Assembly: GCF_036010505.1 (NCBI RefSeq)
Contig: NZ_CP108569.1
Location: forward strand, 7,518,001-7,582,000
Source of the DNA: Streptomyces sp. NBC_01197
GTDB taxonomy: Bacteria > Actinomycetota > Actinomycetes > Streptomycetales > Streptomycetaceae
Reading direction: 5' to 3'
DNA: 64,000 nt
This document shows positions 10,126-20,648 of the stretch, piece by piece. A model generated the notes under the pieces. It saw only the letters and a list, made by a program, of their open reading frames with translations, did not search any database and was not told where the DNA came from. Position numbers and translations under genes: made by a program. Position 1 is the first letter of the stretch. Each line of letters opens with the position of its first letter.

Positions 10126-13100
10126 AGGAATCGCCGATCGAAGCCGTTCTGCCGCTGTCACCGCTGCAGGAGGGCATGCTCTTCCACGCCGTCTACGACC
10201 ACCAGGGCGTCGACGTCTACAACGTCCAGACCGCGTTCGGACTGACGGGAGAACTCTCCGCCGACCGGCTGCGCACCGCCTTCCAGGCCCTGCTGGACCG
10301 CTACGCCGTGCTTCGGGTCGGCTTCCAGCAGCGCCGCGCGTCCGGCGAGTCGGTGCAACTGGTCCACCGCGGCGTCGAACTGCCGTGGACCGAGACCGAC
10401 CTCAGCCCGCTGGAGCCCGCGCAGCGGCGCGCCGAACTGAACCGTTTGCTGGCCGAGGACCGCGCCGACCGCTTCGACATGATCAGGCCCCCGCTGCTGC
10501 GCGTCACCCTGGTCAAGCAGGAGACCGACCAGCACGTCCTGGTGCTGACGTACCATCACATCCTGTTGGACGGATGGTCGTTGCCCCTCGTGCTGCGCGA
10601 CCTGTTCCAGCTGTATGCCAACGACGGCGACGGATCGGCGCTTCCCGTCGTAGTGCCCTACCGCGGCTACCTCGCCTGGCTCGCCCGGCAGGACCGCGAA
10701 CAGGCCGAGCTGGCCTGGAGCACCGCGCTCGCCGGCCTCGGCGAGCCCACCCTCGTCGCACCGGGAGCCGACTCCGCCGGCACCGCCGCGATGCCGGCGC
10801 TGGTGACCCTGGAGCTGACCGAGGAACTCACCGCGGCCCTGCACACGGCGGCCCGCAGCCGGGGACTGACCCTCAACACGGTCGTGCAGGGCGCCTGGGC
10901 GCTGCTGCTGAACGTGATCACTCGCCGTGACGATGTGGTGTTCGGTACGACGGTCTCCGGACGTCCGCCCCAGCTGCCCGGCATCGAGGGCATGGTCGGG
11001 CTGCTGATGAACGCCGTCCCCGTGCGCATCCGGCTCGACCCCGCGGAATCGCTGGAGACGCTGCTGGCCCGCATCCAGGACGAGCAGTCGGCGCTGGGTG
11101 ACCACCACTACCTTGGGCTCGCCGAGATCCAGCGGCTGGCCGGCCTGGGTGAACTCTTCGACACCTCCACCGGCTTCGAGAACGCCCCGCTCGACCGCGG
11201 GTCCGTGCAGCGGCCGGTGCCCGGCCTGCAGATCACCGTCCTCGACGAGAGCGGCGGCGGCGACACCACCGGATCGACCCACTACCCGCTGAGCCTGGTC
11301 GCCGTCCCGGGTGAGCGGCTGCGGCTGGAGCTCAACTACCGCGCGGACGTGTTCGACCGGGACACGGTGCGGGACTTCGGCGAGCAGTTGCGGACGCTGC
11401 TGCGGACGGTGGTCGAGGCGCCCGCCACGCCGGTGGGACGCATCGAGCTGCTCTCCGGTGAGGAGCGCGCCCGCATCGTCGAGAAGTGGAACGACACCGC
11501 GCTTGAGGTGTCCGCCGCCACCCTGCCCGAGCTGTTCGAGGCCCAGGTGCGCCGCACCCCCGACGCCGTCGCGGTCGAGTGGGACGCCCGGGAACTCGGC
11601 TACGCCGAACTCAACGAACAGGCGAACAGGCTGGCCCGCCATCTGCGCCGCAGCGGTGCCGGGCCCGAGCGGACGGTGGCCGTAGTGCTGCCGCGTTCGG
11701 CCGACCTGCTGGTGGCCCTGCTCGCCGTGGTGAAGACCGGGGCCTCCTACGTGCCCGTCGATCCGACCTATCCCGCAGACCGGATCGCCTTCATGGTCGA
11801 GGACAGCGCCCCCGTGGCGGTGGTGAGCCGTTCGGACGTCGCCCCGCCGCCCGGAGCCGTCGTGCTGGACGACCCGGAGGTCCGTGCCACCCTATCCGAG
11901 CTTCCCGGTCACGACCTGGACGACACGGAACGTACGGCACCCCTGAGCCCGTCCCACCCGGCCTATGTCATCTACACCTCCGGCTCCACCGGGCGGCCGA
12001 AGGGCGTCATGGTGGAGCACCGCTCGGTCCTCGCCTACCTGGCCTTCGCGCACGAGGCCTACCCGAGCCTCGGCGGGCGGGCGCTGCTGCACTCGCCGGC
12101 CTCCTTCGACCTGACCGTCACCGCTCTGTTCGGGCCGCTCACCCGGGGAGGCCGGCTGCGCCTGGCCGACCTCGACGGCTCCCCGGCGCCGGACGGTCTG
12201 CTGAGCACCGGACGGCCCACCTTCGTCAAGGCCACGCCGAGTCATCTGTCCGTGCTCACCAGCGTCGCCGACTGGTACTCGCCCACCGGTGAACTCGTCG
12301 TCGGCGGTGAGCAGTTGACGGCGGAGATGCTCACCGAGTGGCGTGCCCGCCATCCCGGGACCACCGTGGTCAACGAGTACGGCCCGACCGAGGCCACCGT
12401 GGGATGCGTGGAGTTCCGGGTGCGCCCCGGTGACGTCCTCGCACCGGGGGCGGTGCCCATCGGCCGTCCGGTGCCCAACGCGCGCGCCTACGTGCTGGAC
12501 GCCTGGCTGCGCCCCGTGCCCTGCGGGGTCCCCGGCGAGCTGTACCTGGCCGGACCGCAACTGGCGCGCGGCTATCTGAGCCGCCCGGGACTGTCGGCGC
12601 AGCGTTTCGTGGCCGACCCGTTCGGCGCGCCCGGCACCCGTATGTACCGCACCGGTGACATCGCCTGGTGGACGCTGAGCGGTGACCTGGTCTACGGGGG
12701 GCGGACCGACGACCAGGCGAAGGTCCGCGGCCACCGCATCGAGCCGGGCGAGATCGAGGCCGTCCTCGGCGCCCATCCCTCGGTCGCGCACGCCGCCGTG
12801 GTGGTTCGCGAGGACGTCCCCGGGGCCCGGCGGCTCGTCGCCTACGTGCTGCCCGTCGCCGCGGGCAGCGTCGACGTGGCGGAACTGCGGGCCCGCGCCG
12901 CCACGGAACTGCCCGCGTACATGGTCCCCTCGGACTTCGTCGTCCTGTCGGAACTGCCGCTGACGCCCCACGGCAAGCTGGACCGCCGAGCCCTGCCGGC
13001 ACCGGGGACGGCCGTCGCCAGGTCCGCCGTGCGCGGACCCCGCGACGAACGGGAACGCGTTCTGCACGCACTGTTCGCCGAGGTCCTCGGTGCCGAGGAC

Positions 13101-16100
13101 CTCGGCGTCGACGACGGCTTCTTCGACCTCGGCGGCGACTCCATCATGTCCATCCAGCTGGTGGCCCGGGCGCGCAAGGCGGGGCTCGTGCTCACGCCCA
13201 AGGACGTGTTCCGGCACAAGACCGTCTCCGCGCTGGCCCGGGTGGCCGGTGCCGAGCAGCTGGCGGCACCTGCGCCGGCCGAGGACTCCGGAGCCGACGA
13301 GGTGCTCCCCACACCGATCACCCACTGGCTGCGGGAACTCGGCGGCCCCGTCGACCGGTTCAACCAGGCGGTGCTGCTGCGGGTGCCCGCCGGACTCGGC
13401 CTCGACCGGTTGAAGGGGGCCGTCCAGGCGCTGCTGGACCGGCACAGCGCACTGCGCACGCGCCTGCTGGTCGACGACTCGGGCCGCTGGCGGCAGGAGG
13501 TCGGACCGACGGCGACGACCTCGGCGGACGACTTCGTCTACCGCGTCGACGTCTCCTCGCTCGACGACACCCGGATGCGCGAGGGCCTCAGCCAGCACTC
13601 GGCCGACGCGCGCGACGCCCTCAACCCCCGAACCGGCGACATGATGCGCGTGGTCTGGTTCGACGCCGGACCCGAACGCCAGGGCCGTCTGCTGCTCGTC
13701 ATCCACCATCTCGCCGTGGACGGGGTGTCCTGGCGAATACTCCTGCCGGACCTGGAGGCCGCCTGGGCGGCCCTCGCACGCGGCGAGAAGCCCGCCCTCG
13801 ACCAGGTGCCCACCCCGCTGCGCACCTGGGGCGCACGACTGGCCGAGGAATCCGCCCGACCGGAGCGCACGGCGGAACTGCCGCTGTGGCGGCAGGTACT
13901 CGGCGGCGAGGACCCGCTGCTGACGCGGCGCCCGCTGGATCCGTCACACGACCAGCACGGCACCAGCCGCAGCCTCACCCTGTTCCTGCCGCCCGAGTGC
14001 ACCGAGCAGCTGCTGACGAGCGTGCCGGCGGCCTACCGAGCCGACATCAACGAGGTGCTGCTGACCGCGCTGGCCCTCGCCGTCTCCTCCTGGCGCCGGG
14101 ACCGGGGCGTGTCCGCGGCCTCCGGAGTCCTGGTGGACCTGGAGGGGCACGGCCGCGAGGAGATCGGCCCCGGCCCGGACCTGTCCCGCACCGTCGGCTG
14201 GCTGACCACGCTGTTCCCGGCGTACCTCGACCCGGGAACCGACGACTGGACCGCGGCCGCCGATCCGGCACCGCTGCTCGCCCGGGCGCTGCGCCGCGTC
14301 AAGGAACACCTGCGTGCCATCCCGGACCACGGCATCGGGTACGGCATGCTCCGCCACCTCAACGAGCGGACCGCCGCCGAGCTGGCCGGCTTCCGCGGGC
14401 CGCAGATCGGCTTCAACTACCTGGGCCGTTTCGCCGCCTCCGGCGACGACGACTGGGCCGTGGTGATGGATCCCGACGCGTCGGTGCCCGCCGCCGAGGA
14501 GAGCATGCCGCTCGCGCACACCGTGGAGGTCAACGCGGCGACCGAGGACCGCCCCGGTGGTCCCTGCCTGGTCGCCACCTGGACATGGGCGGCCAAACTG
14601 CTCACGCCCCAGGAGGTCGACGCGCTCGCGCAGGCCTGGTTCGCCACACTGCGCGCGCTCGTGGAGCACTCCACCCACCCGGTGGCGGGCGCGCTCGCCC
14701 CGTCCGACGTGGCGCTGGTCGACCTCGACCAGGCCGAGCTGGACCGTCTCCACGCACGCCAAGGCGACCAGGGACTGGCCGACGTGCTGCCGCTAACCCC
14801 GCTGCAGGAAGGGCTGCTCTTCCACGCCTGCTACGACACCCAGGGCGTCGACGTGTACAACGTCCAACTGGTCTTCGAGCTGGAGGGCGAGGTCAAGCTC
14901 GACCTGCTGCGCACCGTCTGCCAGCAACTCGTCGAGCGCCACCCGGTGCTGCGCGCCGCGTTCGTGCAGCGGGACGGCGGGGAGCCGGTCCAGCTGATCG
15001 CCCGCTCGGTCACCGTCCCCTTCACCGAGGTGGACCTGCGGGGACCGAACCCGGCGGAGAGCCAGGCCGGACTGGACCGGCTGCTGGCCGAGGACCGGGC
15101 CCGGCGCTTCGACCTGGCGACCGCGCCCCTGCTGCGCTTCACCCTGGTCAGGCTCCAGGACACCCACTACCGGCTGGTCTTCACCAGCCACCACATCCTC
15201 ACCGACGGCTGGTCGACCCCTCTGATCATGCGTGACCTCTTCACGCTCTACGCCCACCACGGCGACCTCGGCCGACTAGCCCCCGTCCCCGAGGTGCACG
15301 GCTACCTGCGGTGGCTCGCGGAACAGGACCGCGACGCGACCGAGGCCGCCTGGCGTGGGGCGCTCGCGGACCTGAAGGAGCCCACACTCGTCGTGCCCGG
15401 CACGGAGGCGGCGGCCGTGCCCGACCTGCCGCACCGCGTGGTCACGGAGCTGCCGGAAGAGCTGACCGGGCTCCTCACGGCCACCGCCGGCGCCCACGGT
15501 GTCACCCTCAACACCCTGGTCCAGGGCGCCTGGGCACTGCTGCTGAGCACCCTGACCGGCCGGGACGACGTGGTCTTCGGCGCCACCGTCTCCGTACGGC
15601 CGCCCGAACTACCCGACATCGAGGACATGGTCGGGCTGCTCATCAACACCGTCCCCGTCCGGGTCCGGCTGGACCCGCGTGAGCCGGTGGGCGCGCTGCT
15701 GGCCAGGATCCAGCAGGAGCAGACGGAACTGAGCGGTCACCACCACCTGGGACTCGCCGACATCCACCGGCTGGTCGGCGTGGACGCCCTGTTCGACACG
15801 TCCCTGGTCTTCGAGAACTACCCGGCCGATGCCGTGCTCCCCACGGTACCGGGTGCCCGACTGCGTCTGACGGGCTTCACCGGAAGGGACGCCTACCACT
15901 ACCCGCTGAAGCTGATGGCGGTTCCGGGGGACCGGCTGTACCTGGAGATCAGCCACCGTCCGGAAGCAGTGGACGTGGCCACCGCCGAGTGGATCGCGGG
16001 GCGGCTCAGCGCCCTGCTGAAGGAGCTGGCTGCCGATCGGACGGCCCTGACCGGGCGCTTCCTCGAACCGCGGCTCCCTGCCGTCGAGCGGCTCTGCTCG

Positions 16101-16325
16101 ATCGCGGCCCAGGTCCTCGGCCTGGAGCACCTCGAAGCCGACGACGACCTCTTCGCGGCCGGCGCCGACTCGCTCACCGCGCTGCGTCTCGCGGGCCGTA
16201 TCCGCGCGGAGTTCGGAGTCGAGGTCGCCGTACGGGCGATCTTCCAGCACCGCGCCATAAGCCGGCTCGCCCGGCACCTGACGGCCCTCACCGGGCCGCG
16301 GTCCGCCGGACCCGACGCCCGCTGA
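10122..16325 (+). CDS. NRPS, terminal: C-A-T-E-C-T
   Basis: Last NRPS of the visible line, about 2067 residues. The GTG at 10122 overlaps the previous stop as GTGA. Domains are C (HHILLDGWS near 146), A ([11 protein letters not shown] near 617, NEYGPTE near 751), T (GGDSI near 1007), E (LPTPITHWL near 1063, HHLAVDGVS near 1194), C (LPLTPLQEG near 1556, HHILTDGWS near 1690) and a final carrier domain of different type ([10 protein letters not shown] near 2016). Hand alignment to PheA gives DLTKVGEVGK, which matches the classical asparagine code. The E domain then predicts D-Asn, possibly hydroxylated by the oxygenase encoded at 16707. The terminal C-T pair has no A domain and no thioesterase, so the last acceptor must be loaded in trans or the chain leaves by another enzyme. 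Confidence 0.96.
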   Translation: MKESPIEAVLPLSPLQEGMLFHAVYDHQGVDVYNVQTAFGLTGELSADRLRTAFQALLDRYAVLRVGFQQRRASGESVQLVHRGVELPWTETDLSPLEPAQRRAELNRLLAEDRADRFDMIRPPLLRVTLVKQETDQHVLVLTYHHILLDGWSLPLVLRDLFQLYANDGDGSALPVVVPYRGYLAWLARQDREQAELAWSTALAGLGEPTLVAPGADSAGTAAMPALVTLELTEELTAALHTAARSRGLTLNTVVQGAWALLLNVITRRDDVVFGTTVSGRPPQLPGIEGMVGLLMNAVPVRIRLDPAESLETLLARIQDEQSALGDHHYLGLAEIQRLAGLGELFDTSTGFENAPLDRGSVQRPVPGLQITVLDESGGGDTTGSTHYPLSLVAVPGERLRLELNYRADVFDRDTVRDFGEQLRTLLRTVVEAPATPVGRIELLSGEERARIVEKWNDTALEVSAATLPELFEAQVRRTPDAVAVEWDARELGYAELNEQANRLARHLRRSGAGPERTVAVVLPRSADLLVALLAVVKTGASYVPVDPTYPADRIAFMVEDSAPVAVVSRSDVAPPPGAVVLDDPEVRATLSELPGHDLDDTERTAPLSPSHPAYVIYTSGSTGRPKGVMVEHRSVLAYLAFAHEAYPSLGGRALLHSPASFDLTVTALFGPLTRGGRLRLADLDGSPAPDGLLSTGRPTFVKATPSHLSVLTSVADWYSPTGELVVGGEQLTAEMLTEWRARHPGTTVVNEYGPTEATVGCVEFRVRPGDVLAPGAVPIGRPVPNARAYVLDAWLRPVPCGVPGELYLAGPQLARGYLSRPGLSAQRFVADPFGAPGTRMYRTGDIAWWTLSGDLVYGGRTDDQAKVRGHRIEPGEIEAVLGAHPSVAHAAVVVREDVPGARRLVAYVLPVAAGSVDVAELRARAATELPAYMVPSDFVVLSELPLTPHGKLDRRALPAPGTAVARSAVRGPRDERERVLHALFAEVLGAEDLGVDDGFFDLGGDSIMSIQLVARARKAGLVLTPKDVFRHKTVSALARVAGAEQLAAPAPAEDSGADEVLPTPITHWLRELGGPVDRFNQAVLLRVPAGLGLDRLKGAVQALLDRHSALRTRLLVDDSGRWRQEVGPTATTSADDFVYRVDVSSLDDTRMREGLSQHSADARDALNPRTGDMMRVVWFDAGPERQGRLLLVIHHLAVDGVSWRILLPDLEAAWAALARGEKPALDQVPTPLRTWGARLAEESARPERTAELPLWRQVLGGEDPLLTRRPLDPSHDQHGTSRSLTLFLPPECTEQLLTSVPAAYRADINEVLLTALALAVSSWRRDRGVSAASGVLVDLEGHGREEIGPGPDLSRTVGWLTTLFPAYLDPGTDDWTAAADPAPLLARALRRVKEHLRAIPDHGIGYGMLRHLNERTAAELAGFRGPQIGFNYLGRFAASGDDDWAVVMDPDASVPAAEESMPLAHTVEVNAATEDRPGGPCLVATWTWAAKLLTPQEVDALAQAWFATLRALVEHSTHPVAGALAPSDVALVDLDQAELDRLHARQGDQGLADVLPLTPLQEGLLFHACYDTQGVDVYNVQLVFELEGEVKLDLLRTVCQQLVERHPVLRAAFVQRDGGEPVQLIARSVTVPFTEVDLRGPNPAESQAGLDRLLAEDRARRFDLATAPLLRFTLVRLQDTHYRLVFTSHHILTDGWSTPLIMRDLFTLYAHHGDLGRLAPVPEVHGYLRWLAEQDRDATEAAWRGALADLKEPTLVVPGTEAAAVPDLPHRVVTELPEELTGLLTATAGAHGVTLNTLVQGAWALLLSTLTGRDDVVFGATVSVRPPELPDIEDMVGLLINTVPVRVRLDPREPVGALLARIQQEQTELSGHHHLGLADIHRLVGVDALFDTSLVFENYPADAVLPTVPGARLRLTGFTGRDAYHYPLKLMAVPGDRLYLEISHRPEAVDVATAEWIAGRLSALLKELAADRTALTGRFLEPRLPAVERLCSIAAQVLGLEHLEADDDLFAAGADSLTALRLAGRIRAEFGVEVAVRAIFQHRAISRLARHLTALTGPRSAGPDAR

Positions 16326-16425
16326 GCGGACCGGCGCCGTACCGGACGCCGCGGTGACCCCACCCCCCTCACGACCACCTTTCCCTTGCACACGAACCGG
16401 TTCCCACCGACAGGAGAGCACAGCC

Positions 16426-16662
16426 ATGGAAAACCCCTTCGAGCGCGCAGACGGCACCTACCTGGTCCTGGCCAACGACGAGGGCCAGCACTCGCTGTGG
16501 CCCGCCTTCGTGGAGGTGCCCGCCGGCTGGGAGGTCGTGCACCCCGAGGCCGACCGGCAGGCCTGCCTCGACTACGTCAACGATCACTGGACCGACATGA
16601 GGCCCAAGAGCCTGGTGCGGGCCATGGAACAGGAGCAGGCGGACGCGGTCGCGTCCCGCTGA
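16426..16662 (+). CDS. MbtH-like NRPS accessory protein
   Basis: 78-residue protein that binds and activates or stabilises A domains of the assembly line. The family signature is visible: [10 protein letters not shown], then [20 protein letters not shown] and NDHWTDMRP. The ATG at 16426 follows CAGGAGAG, and the open frame upstream of it carries no similarity. It lies 100 bases after the last NRPS gene and 44 before the oxygenase gene, in the same direction, so it is probably part of the same operon. It is the only MbtH gene seen in the window. Confidence 0.95.
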   Translation: MENPFERADGTYLVLANDEGQHSLWPAFVEVPAGWEVVHPEADRQACLDYVNDHWTDMRPKSLVRAMEQEQADAVASR

Positions 16663-16706
16663 ACGGGCCGCCGTATCCCCTCCGATCGCTATGAGGTGTG
16701 TGAAAG

Positions 16707-17729
16707 ATGCCCAGACTCGACATACCCGTCGAGTACTCGCTCGACGGTGACGACGTCGCCGCGCTGATGGAATGCGTCGAGCGGCTGAGGGATTCCGGTG
16801 GAGACCCAGCCAGCCCGGAGTTCTACGACCGGTTCTGGGACTCCGGCCACCGACTGCCGCCGGGCATGCGCTCGTTCCTGGACGGCTTCCGGCGTTCCGA
16901 GCGCTCGGCGTGCGCCCTGGTGCACGGCTTCCCGATCGACGAGACCGCCATCGGGCCCACGCCGTCGCACTGGGAGGCCGCCATCGGCGCCAAGTCGACA
17001 CGGGACCAGGAGATCTTCGTGGCGCTGTGCGGCATGGCGCTGGGCGAGCCGTTCGCCTGGGCGACCCTACAGTCGGGGCGGATCGTCCAGAACCTCCTGC
17101 CCATCCAGGGCGACGAGGAGTGCCAGAGCGGGTACGGCAGCGAGGCGCTGCTGGAGTTCCACACCGAGGACGGGTTCCACCCCGACCGGTGCGACTACCT
17201 GCTCCTGTTCGGGCTGCGCAACGACGACCGGGTGCCCACGATCATGGCGTCGGTGCGTGATCTGGAGCTGAGCGACGAGGACCGGCGGATCCTGGCCGAG
17301 CCGCGGTTCTACATCCTGCCCGACAACGAACACCTGAGGCAGCTGGAGGCACGCGACCCGAACCACCGGGCGCTGGCGAAGATGCGCCGGATGCAGCAGC
17401 AACCGGAGGCCACCGCCGTGCTGTTCGGCGACCGGCTCAACCCCTACCTGCGCATCGACCGGCCGTTCATGCGCATCGCCGGGGAGGACCGCGCGGCCGA
17501 GCACGCCCTGGACCGGCTCATGGCCGCACTGGAGAGCGTGCAGCAGGACGTGGTGGTCGGCCCCGGCACGCTGCTGGTGCTCGACAACTACCGGGCGGTG
17601 CACGGCCGCAGGGCCTTCCGCGCGCGGTACGACGGTACGGACCGCTGGCTGAAGCGCCTCACGGTCACCCGCAATCTGCGCCGGGGGCTCGTCAGCCGTG
17701 AGAGCGACAGCCACCGCGTCCTGCTCTGA
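16707..17729 (+). CDS. Fe(II)/2-oxoglutarate amino-acid beta-hydroxylase (AsnO/VioC type)
   Basis: 340-residue clavaminate-synthase-like dioxygenase of the group that hydroxylates free Asn, Arg or enduracididine at C3. The metal-binding HTED motif lies near residue 153, followed by the characteristic GFHPDRCDYLLLFGLRN. The distal histidine and the 2-oxoglutarate arginine lie in NYRAVHGRRAFRARYDGTD with RWLKRLTV. The overall pattern resembles VioC, AsnO and MppO. The preceding NRPS ends with an apparent Asn-specific A domain, so L-Asn to 3-hydroxy-Asn is the simplest guess. Arg-type substrates cannot be excluded, because residue-level substrate determinants were not checked. The spacing to the next gene is 15 bases. 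Confidence 0.88.
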   Translation: MPRLDIPVEYSLDGDDVAALMECVERLRDSGGDPASPEFYDRFWDSGHRLPPGMRSFLDGFRRSERSACALVHGFPIDETAIGPTPSHWEAAIGAKSTRDQEIFVALCGMALGEPFAWATLQSGRIVQNLLPIQGDEECQSGYGSEALLEFHTEDGFHPDRCDYLLLFGLRNDDRVPTIMASVRDLELSDEDRRILAEPRFYILPDNEHLRQLEARDPNHRALAKMRRMQQQPEATAVLFGDRLNPYLRIDRPFMRIAGEDRAAEHALDRLMAALESVQQDVVVGPGTLLVLDNYRAVHGRRAFRARYDGTDRWLKRLTVTRNLRRGLVSRESDSHRVLL

Positions 17730-17744
17730 GGGGGAGTTCCCGAC

Positions 17745-18485
17745 ATGCGAACAATCGTTGTCTCCGGTGCGTCCAGCGGCATCGGGAAAGCGACGGCCGA
17801 GCGGTTCCTCGGCTCCGGCGACTACGTCGTGAACCTGGACGCGGTCCCGCCGGAGGAGGCCGGCGGCCTGGACCGGCGGTGGATCGAGACCGACGTGGCC
17901 GACTGGGGCGCGGTGCGTGACGCCCTGGCGCGGGTGCACGACGAGCGTGGACGGCTGGACGTCGTCGTGGCCAACGCCGGCATCAGCAAGCGGCGCGGGG
18001 TGCTGGACCTCGCCGAGGAGGACGTGCGGCGGATCGTCGACGTGAACCTCCTCGGGGTGCTCGCCCTGTGGCGCCACGCCGCCGAGTACATGGTCCGCCA
18101 GGGCCACGGGGTCCTGCTGGCCACGGCGTCGGTCAACGGCTCGCGGGGATACCCGCTGTACGCCGACTACAACGCGACCAAGGCGGGTGTCGTGTCGCTG
18201 TGCCAGACGTTCGCCATGGAACTGAGCCCGCGGGTGCGCACCGCGTGCGTGACGCCGGGAGCGGTGCTCACGCCCATGCAACGGGCCGAGTACACCGACG
18301 AGATGCTGGCGGAGGTGAACGCGCGGATCCCGGCCCGCCGCCATGCCGCTCCCGAGGAGATCGCCGAGGCCTTCTTCTTCCTGGCCTCGGACGCGGCGGC
18401 GTTCGTGACCGGCCAGGAGTTCGTGATCGACGGGGGCGAGACGGCCGGTGCGACCACGGCCTTCTTCCCCGACACCAGGAGCTGA
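17745..18485 (+). CDS. Short-chain dehydrogenase/reductase
   Basis: 246-residue classical SDR. It has the N-terminal cofactor motif GASSGIG, NAGIS after the fourth strand, a serine in TASVNGS and the catalytic YNATK (Tyr about 142, Lys about 146). The GGGGAG site lies 8 bases before the ATG. The stop is 2 bases before the P450 ATG. It probably oxidises or reduces a hydroxyl or keto group on the peptide or a building block, for example the product of the neighbouring hydroxylase or P450. The substrate cannot be read from the sequence. Confidence 0.9.
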   Translation: MRTIVVSGASSGIGKATAERFLGSGDYVVNLDAVPPEEAGGLDRRWIETDVADWGAVRDALARVHDERGRLDVVVANAGISKRRGVLDLAEEDVRRIVDVNLLGVLALWRHAAEYMVRQGHGVLLATASVNGSRGYPLYADYNATKAGVVSLCQTFAMELSPRVRTACVTPGAVLTPMQRAEYTDEMLAEVNARIPARRHAAPEEIAEAFFFLASDAAAFVTGQEFVIDGGETAGATTAFFPDTRS

Positions 18486-18487
18486 AC

Positions 18488-19732
18488 ATGATCAACCGTC
18501 CGCTGCTCGACCCCGGCGCCCTGGAGGGCGTCGATCTCGCCGATCCGCGACTGCACGCCGAATACGACCTCACCGAGGTGTGGCGGCACCTGCGCGACAC
18601 CGCGCCCGTCCACCGCCACCCCGCGACCCGGCGCGGCGACGGCTTCTGGGTGATCACCCGCTACGACGACGTGGCGACCGTCTACAAGGACGGCCGGCTG
18701 TTCTCGTCCGAGCGGGGCAACGTCCTCGACACCCTGCTGGCGGGCGGTGACTCCGCCGGCGGCCGGATGCTGGCCGTCACCGACGGAGCCCATCACACGG
18801 CGCTGCGCTCCGTACTCAACAAGCACTTCACCCCCCGTGCGCTGGAGGTCATCGTCGACAGCCTTCGCACGGCCACCTGGAAGCTCATTGAGGACGCCGT
18901 CGCCAAGGGCGAGGGCGACTTCGCCGCCGACGTCGCCGCCAACATCCCGCTGGCGGCCATCTGCGACCTGCTGGGCGTGCCGCAGTCCGACCGCGCCCAC
19001 ATCCTGTCGCTCACTCCGTCCGCCCTCGCCTCCTCCGACGGCGCCCCCACGGAGGAAGGCACCTGGAGCGCGAAGAACGAACTGCTGCTCTACTTCTCCG
19101 AACTGGCCGCATCACGCCGCGCCAAGCCCTACGACGACGTGGTGAGCCTGCTGGTCACCAGTGAGGTTGGCGAGCGCCCACTGAGCCACGAGGAGATCAT
19201 CTTCAACTGCTACAGCATCATCATGGGGGGCAACGAGACGACCAGGTTCGCCATGATCGGCGGTCTGCTCGAACTCATGCGCAACCCCGAGCAGTGGCAG
19301 GCGCTCAAGAGCGGGCAGGTCAGCCTGGAGACCGCCATCGAGGAGATACTGCGCTACACCACGCCCAGCCTGCACTCGGGCCGCACCTCGACCGAGGACT
19401 GCTTCCTGGGCGGCGAGTTCATCGAGGCCGGCGACATCGTCACCGTCTGGAACGCGTCGGCCAACCGTGACGAGCGGCAGTTCCCCGACCCCGACCGGTT
19501 CGACCTGGCGAGGACGCCGAACAAGCATCTGACGTTCGCCTACGGCCCTCACTTCTGCATCGGTGCCTACCTGGCCCGGGCGGAACTGAACGCCGTGTTC
19601 GGCGGGTTGCGCGCCATGGCCGCCGACATGTGGCTGACCGGCGAGCCGCGACGGATCTACGCCAACTTCCTCAGCGGATTCGCCACCCTTCCGGTGTCCT
19701 TCACCCCGGACCCCTCCTTCACCGGTGCCTGA
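18488..19732 (+). CDS. Cytochrome P450
   Basis: 414-residue soluble bacterial P450. Visible motifs are the I-helix GGNETTR, the K-helix EEILR (ExxR), and the heme loop FAYGPHFCIGAYLARAEL with the cysteine ligand. The ATG at 18488 follows the SDR stop by 2 bases; an upstream extension of the frame overlaps the SDR gene and is not credible. Its 3' end overlaps the next gene by 8 bases, so the SDR, P450 and phosphopantetheinyl transferase genes are translationally linked. It is likely a tailoring hydroxylase acting on a carrier-bound amino acid or on the peptide. No redox partner is encoded nearby. Confidence 0.94.
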   Translation: MINRPLLDPGALEGVDLADPRLHAEYDLTEVWRHLRDTAPVHRHPATRRGDGFWVITRYDDVATVYKDGRLFSSERGNVLDTLLAGGDSAGGRMLAVTDGAHHTALRSVLNKHFTPRALEVIVDSLRTATWKLIEDAVAKGEGDFAADVAANIPLAAICDLLGVPQSDRAHILSLTPSALASSDGAPTEEGTWSAKNELLLYFSELAASRRAKPYDDVVSLLVTSEVGERPLSHEEIIFNCYSIIMGGNETTRFAMIGGLLELMRNPEQWQALKSGQVSLETAIEEILRYTTPSLHSGRTSTEDCFLGGEFIEAGDIVTVWNASANRDERQFPDPDRFDLARTPNKHLTFAYGPHFCIGAYLARAELNAVFGGLRAMAADMWLTGEPRRIYANFLSGFATLPVSFTPDPSFTGA

Positions 19733-20417
19733 CACCGGGGCGCCCGCGGGCCGGGCCGGGGGACTGCGCGGCCTGGTGCCCGCCCGGGTGGCGGTCCAGG
19801 AGACGTACGAGGACCTCGACGACGGCACCGGGCTCTTTCCCGAGGAGAGGGAAGCGGTGGCCGGAGTGGTGGACGAACGCCGCCGCGAGTTCAGCACCGT
19901 ACGCGTCTGCGCCCGCCGCGCGCTGGCAGAGCTCGGTGTTCCCGCCGTCCCGCTGCTGCCCGGACCCGGGGGAGCACCGCGCTGGCCGACCGGGGTGACC
20001 GGCAGCATGACGCACTGCGCCGGTTACCGGGCCGGCGTGGTGGCCCGGCTGCGGGACGCCTCGGCGCTGGGCATCGACGCCGAGCCGCACGAGGCGCTGC
20101 CGCCGCTCGTCGCGGACCGGATCACCTCGCCGACGGAGCGGAACCGGGCGCGGCTGCTGCGGGACCAGTCACCCCACGTGCACTGGGACCGGCTGATGTT
20201 CTGTGCCAAGGAGAGCGTCTTCAAGGCACTCCACGTGCTGACCGGGCACTCGGTCGGGTTCACCGACAGCGACATCACGCTGCGCACGGACGGCACCTTC
20301 ACCGCAGGCCTCGGCGATCCCCTTCCCGTGCGGGGCGGCGACCCGATCGCCCGCTGCGACGGCCGCTGGACGGTACAGGGGAGCTACCTGCTGGCGGCCG
20401 TCGTCGTACCCGGGTGA
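19725..20417 (+). CDS. Sfp/EntD-type 4'-phosphopantetheinyl transferase
   Basis: 230-residue enzyme that converts apo carrier domains to holo form using coenzyme A. EntD/Sfp motifs are present: GVTGSMTHCAGYRAGVVA, the Mg-binding LGIDAEPHE, and WDRLMFCAKESVFKAL. The GTG at 19725 overlaps the P450 gene by 8 bases. It is a dedicated activator for the carrier domains and the free-standing ACP of this cluster. Confidence 0.92.
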   Translation: MPDTGAPAGRAGGLRGLVPARVAVQETYEDLDDGTGLFPEEREAVAGVVDERRREFSTVRVCARRALAELGVPAVPLLPGPGGAPRWPTGVTGSMTHCAGYRAGVVARLRDASALGIDAEPHEALPPLVADRITSPTERNRARLLRDQSPHVHWDRLMFCAKESVFKALHVLTGHSVGFTDSDITLRTDGTFTAGLGDPLPVRGGDPIARCDGRWTVQGSYLLAAVVVPG

Positions 20418-20648
20418 GCGGTGCCGGGCGCGGGCCGTCTCCGGCACTTCCTGCGGACCGGTGCGAGTTGCCGGGCACTTGCCTGGAGTGCGGCAACCGG
20501 CCCCAGGCATGATGCGACCGCGCCGCCACCGAGGTCCGCCCCACCGGGCCGCAGTCGGCACCGGCCGGACATCAGCCGCCATGCGTCGATCCGACGAACG
20601 CCGGCCTTCTTCCCCGCTCGGGCCACCTGACGCGAAAGGGACACGTTC

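Noticed and set aside
10122..16325. Dual epimerisation/condensation domain instead of separate E and C
   Set aside because: The E domain (HHLAVDGVS) and the following C domain (HHILTDGWS) each have their own complete motifs and full length.
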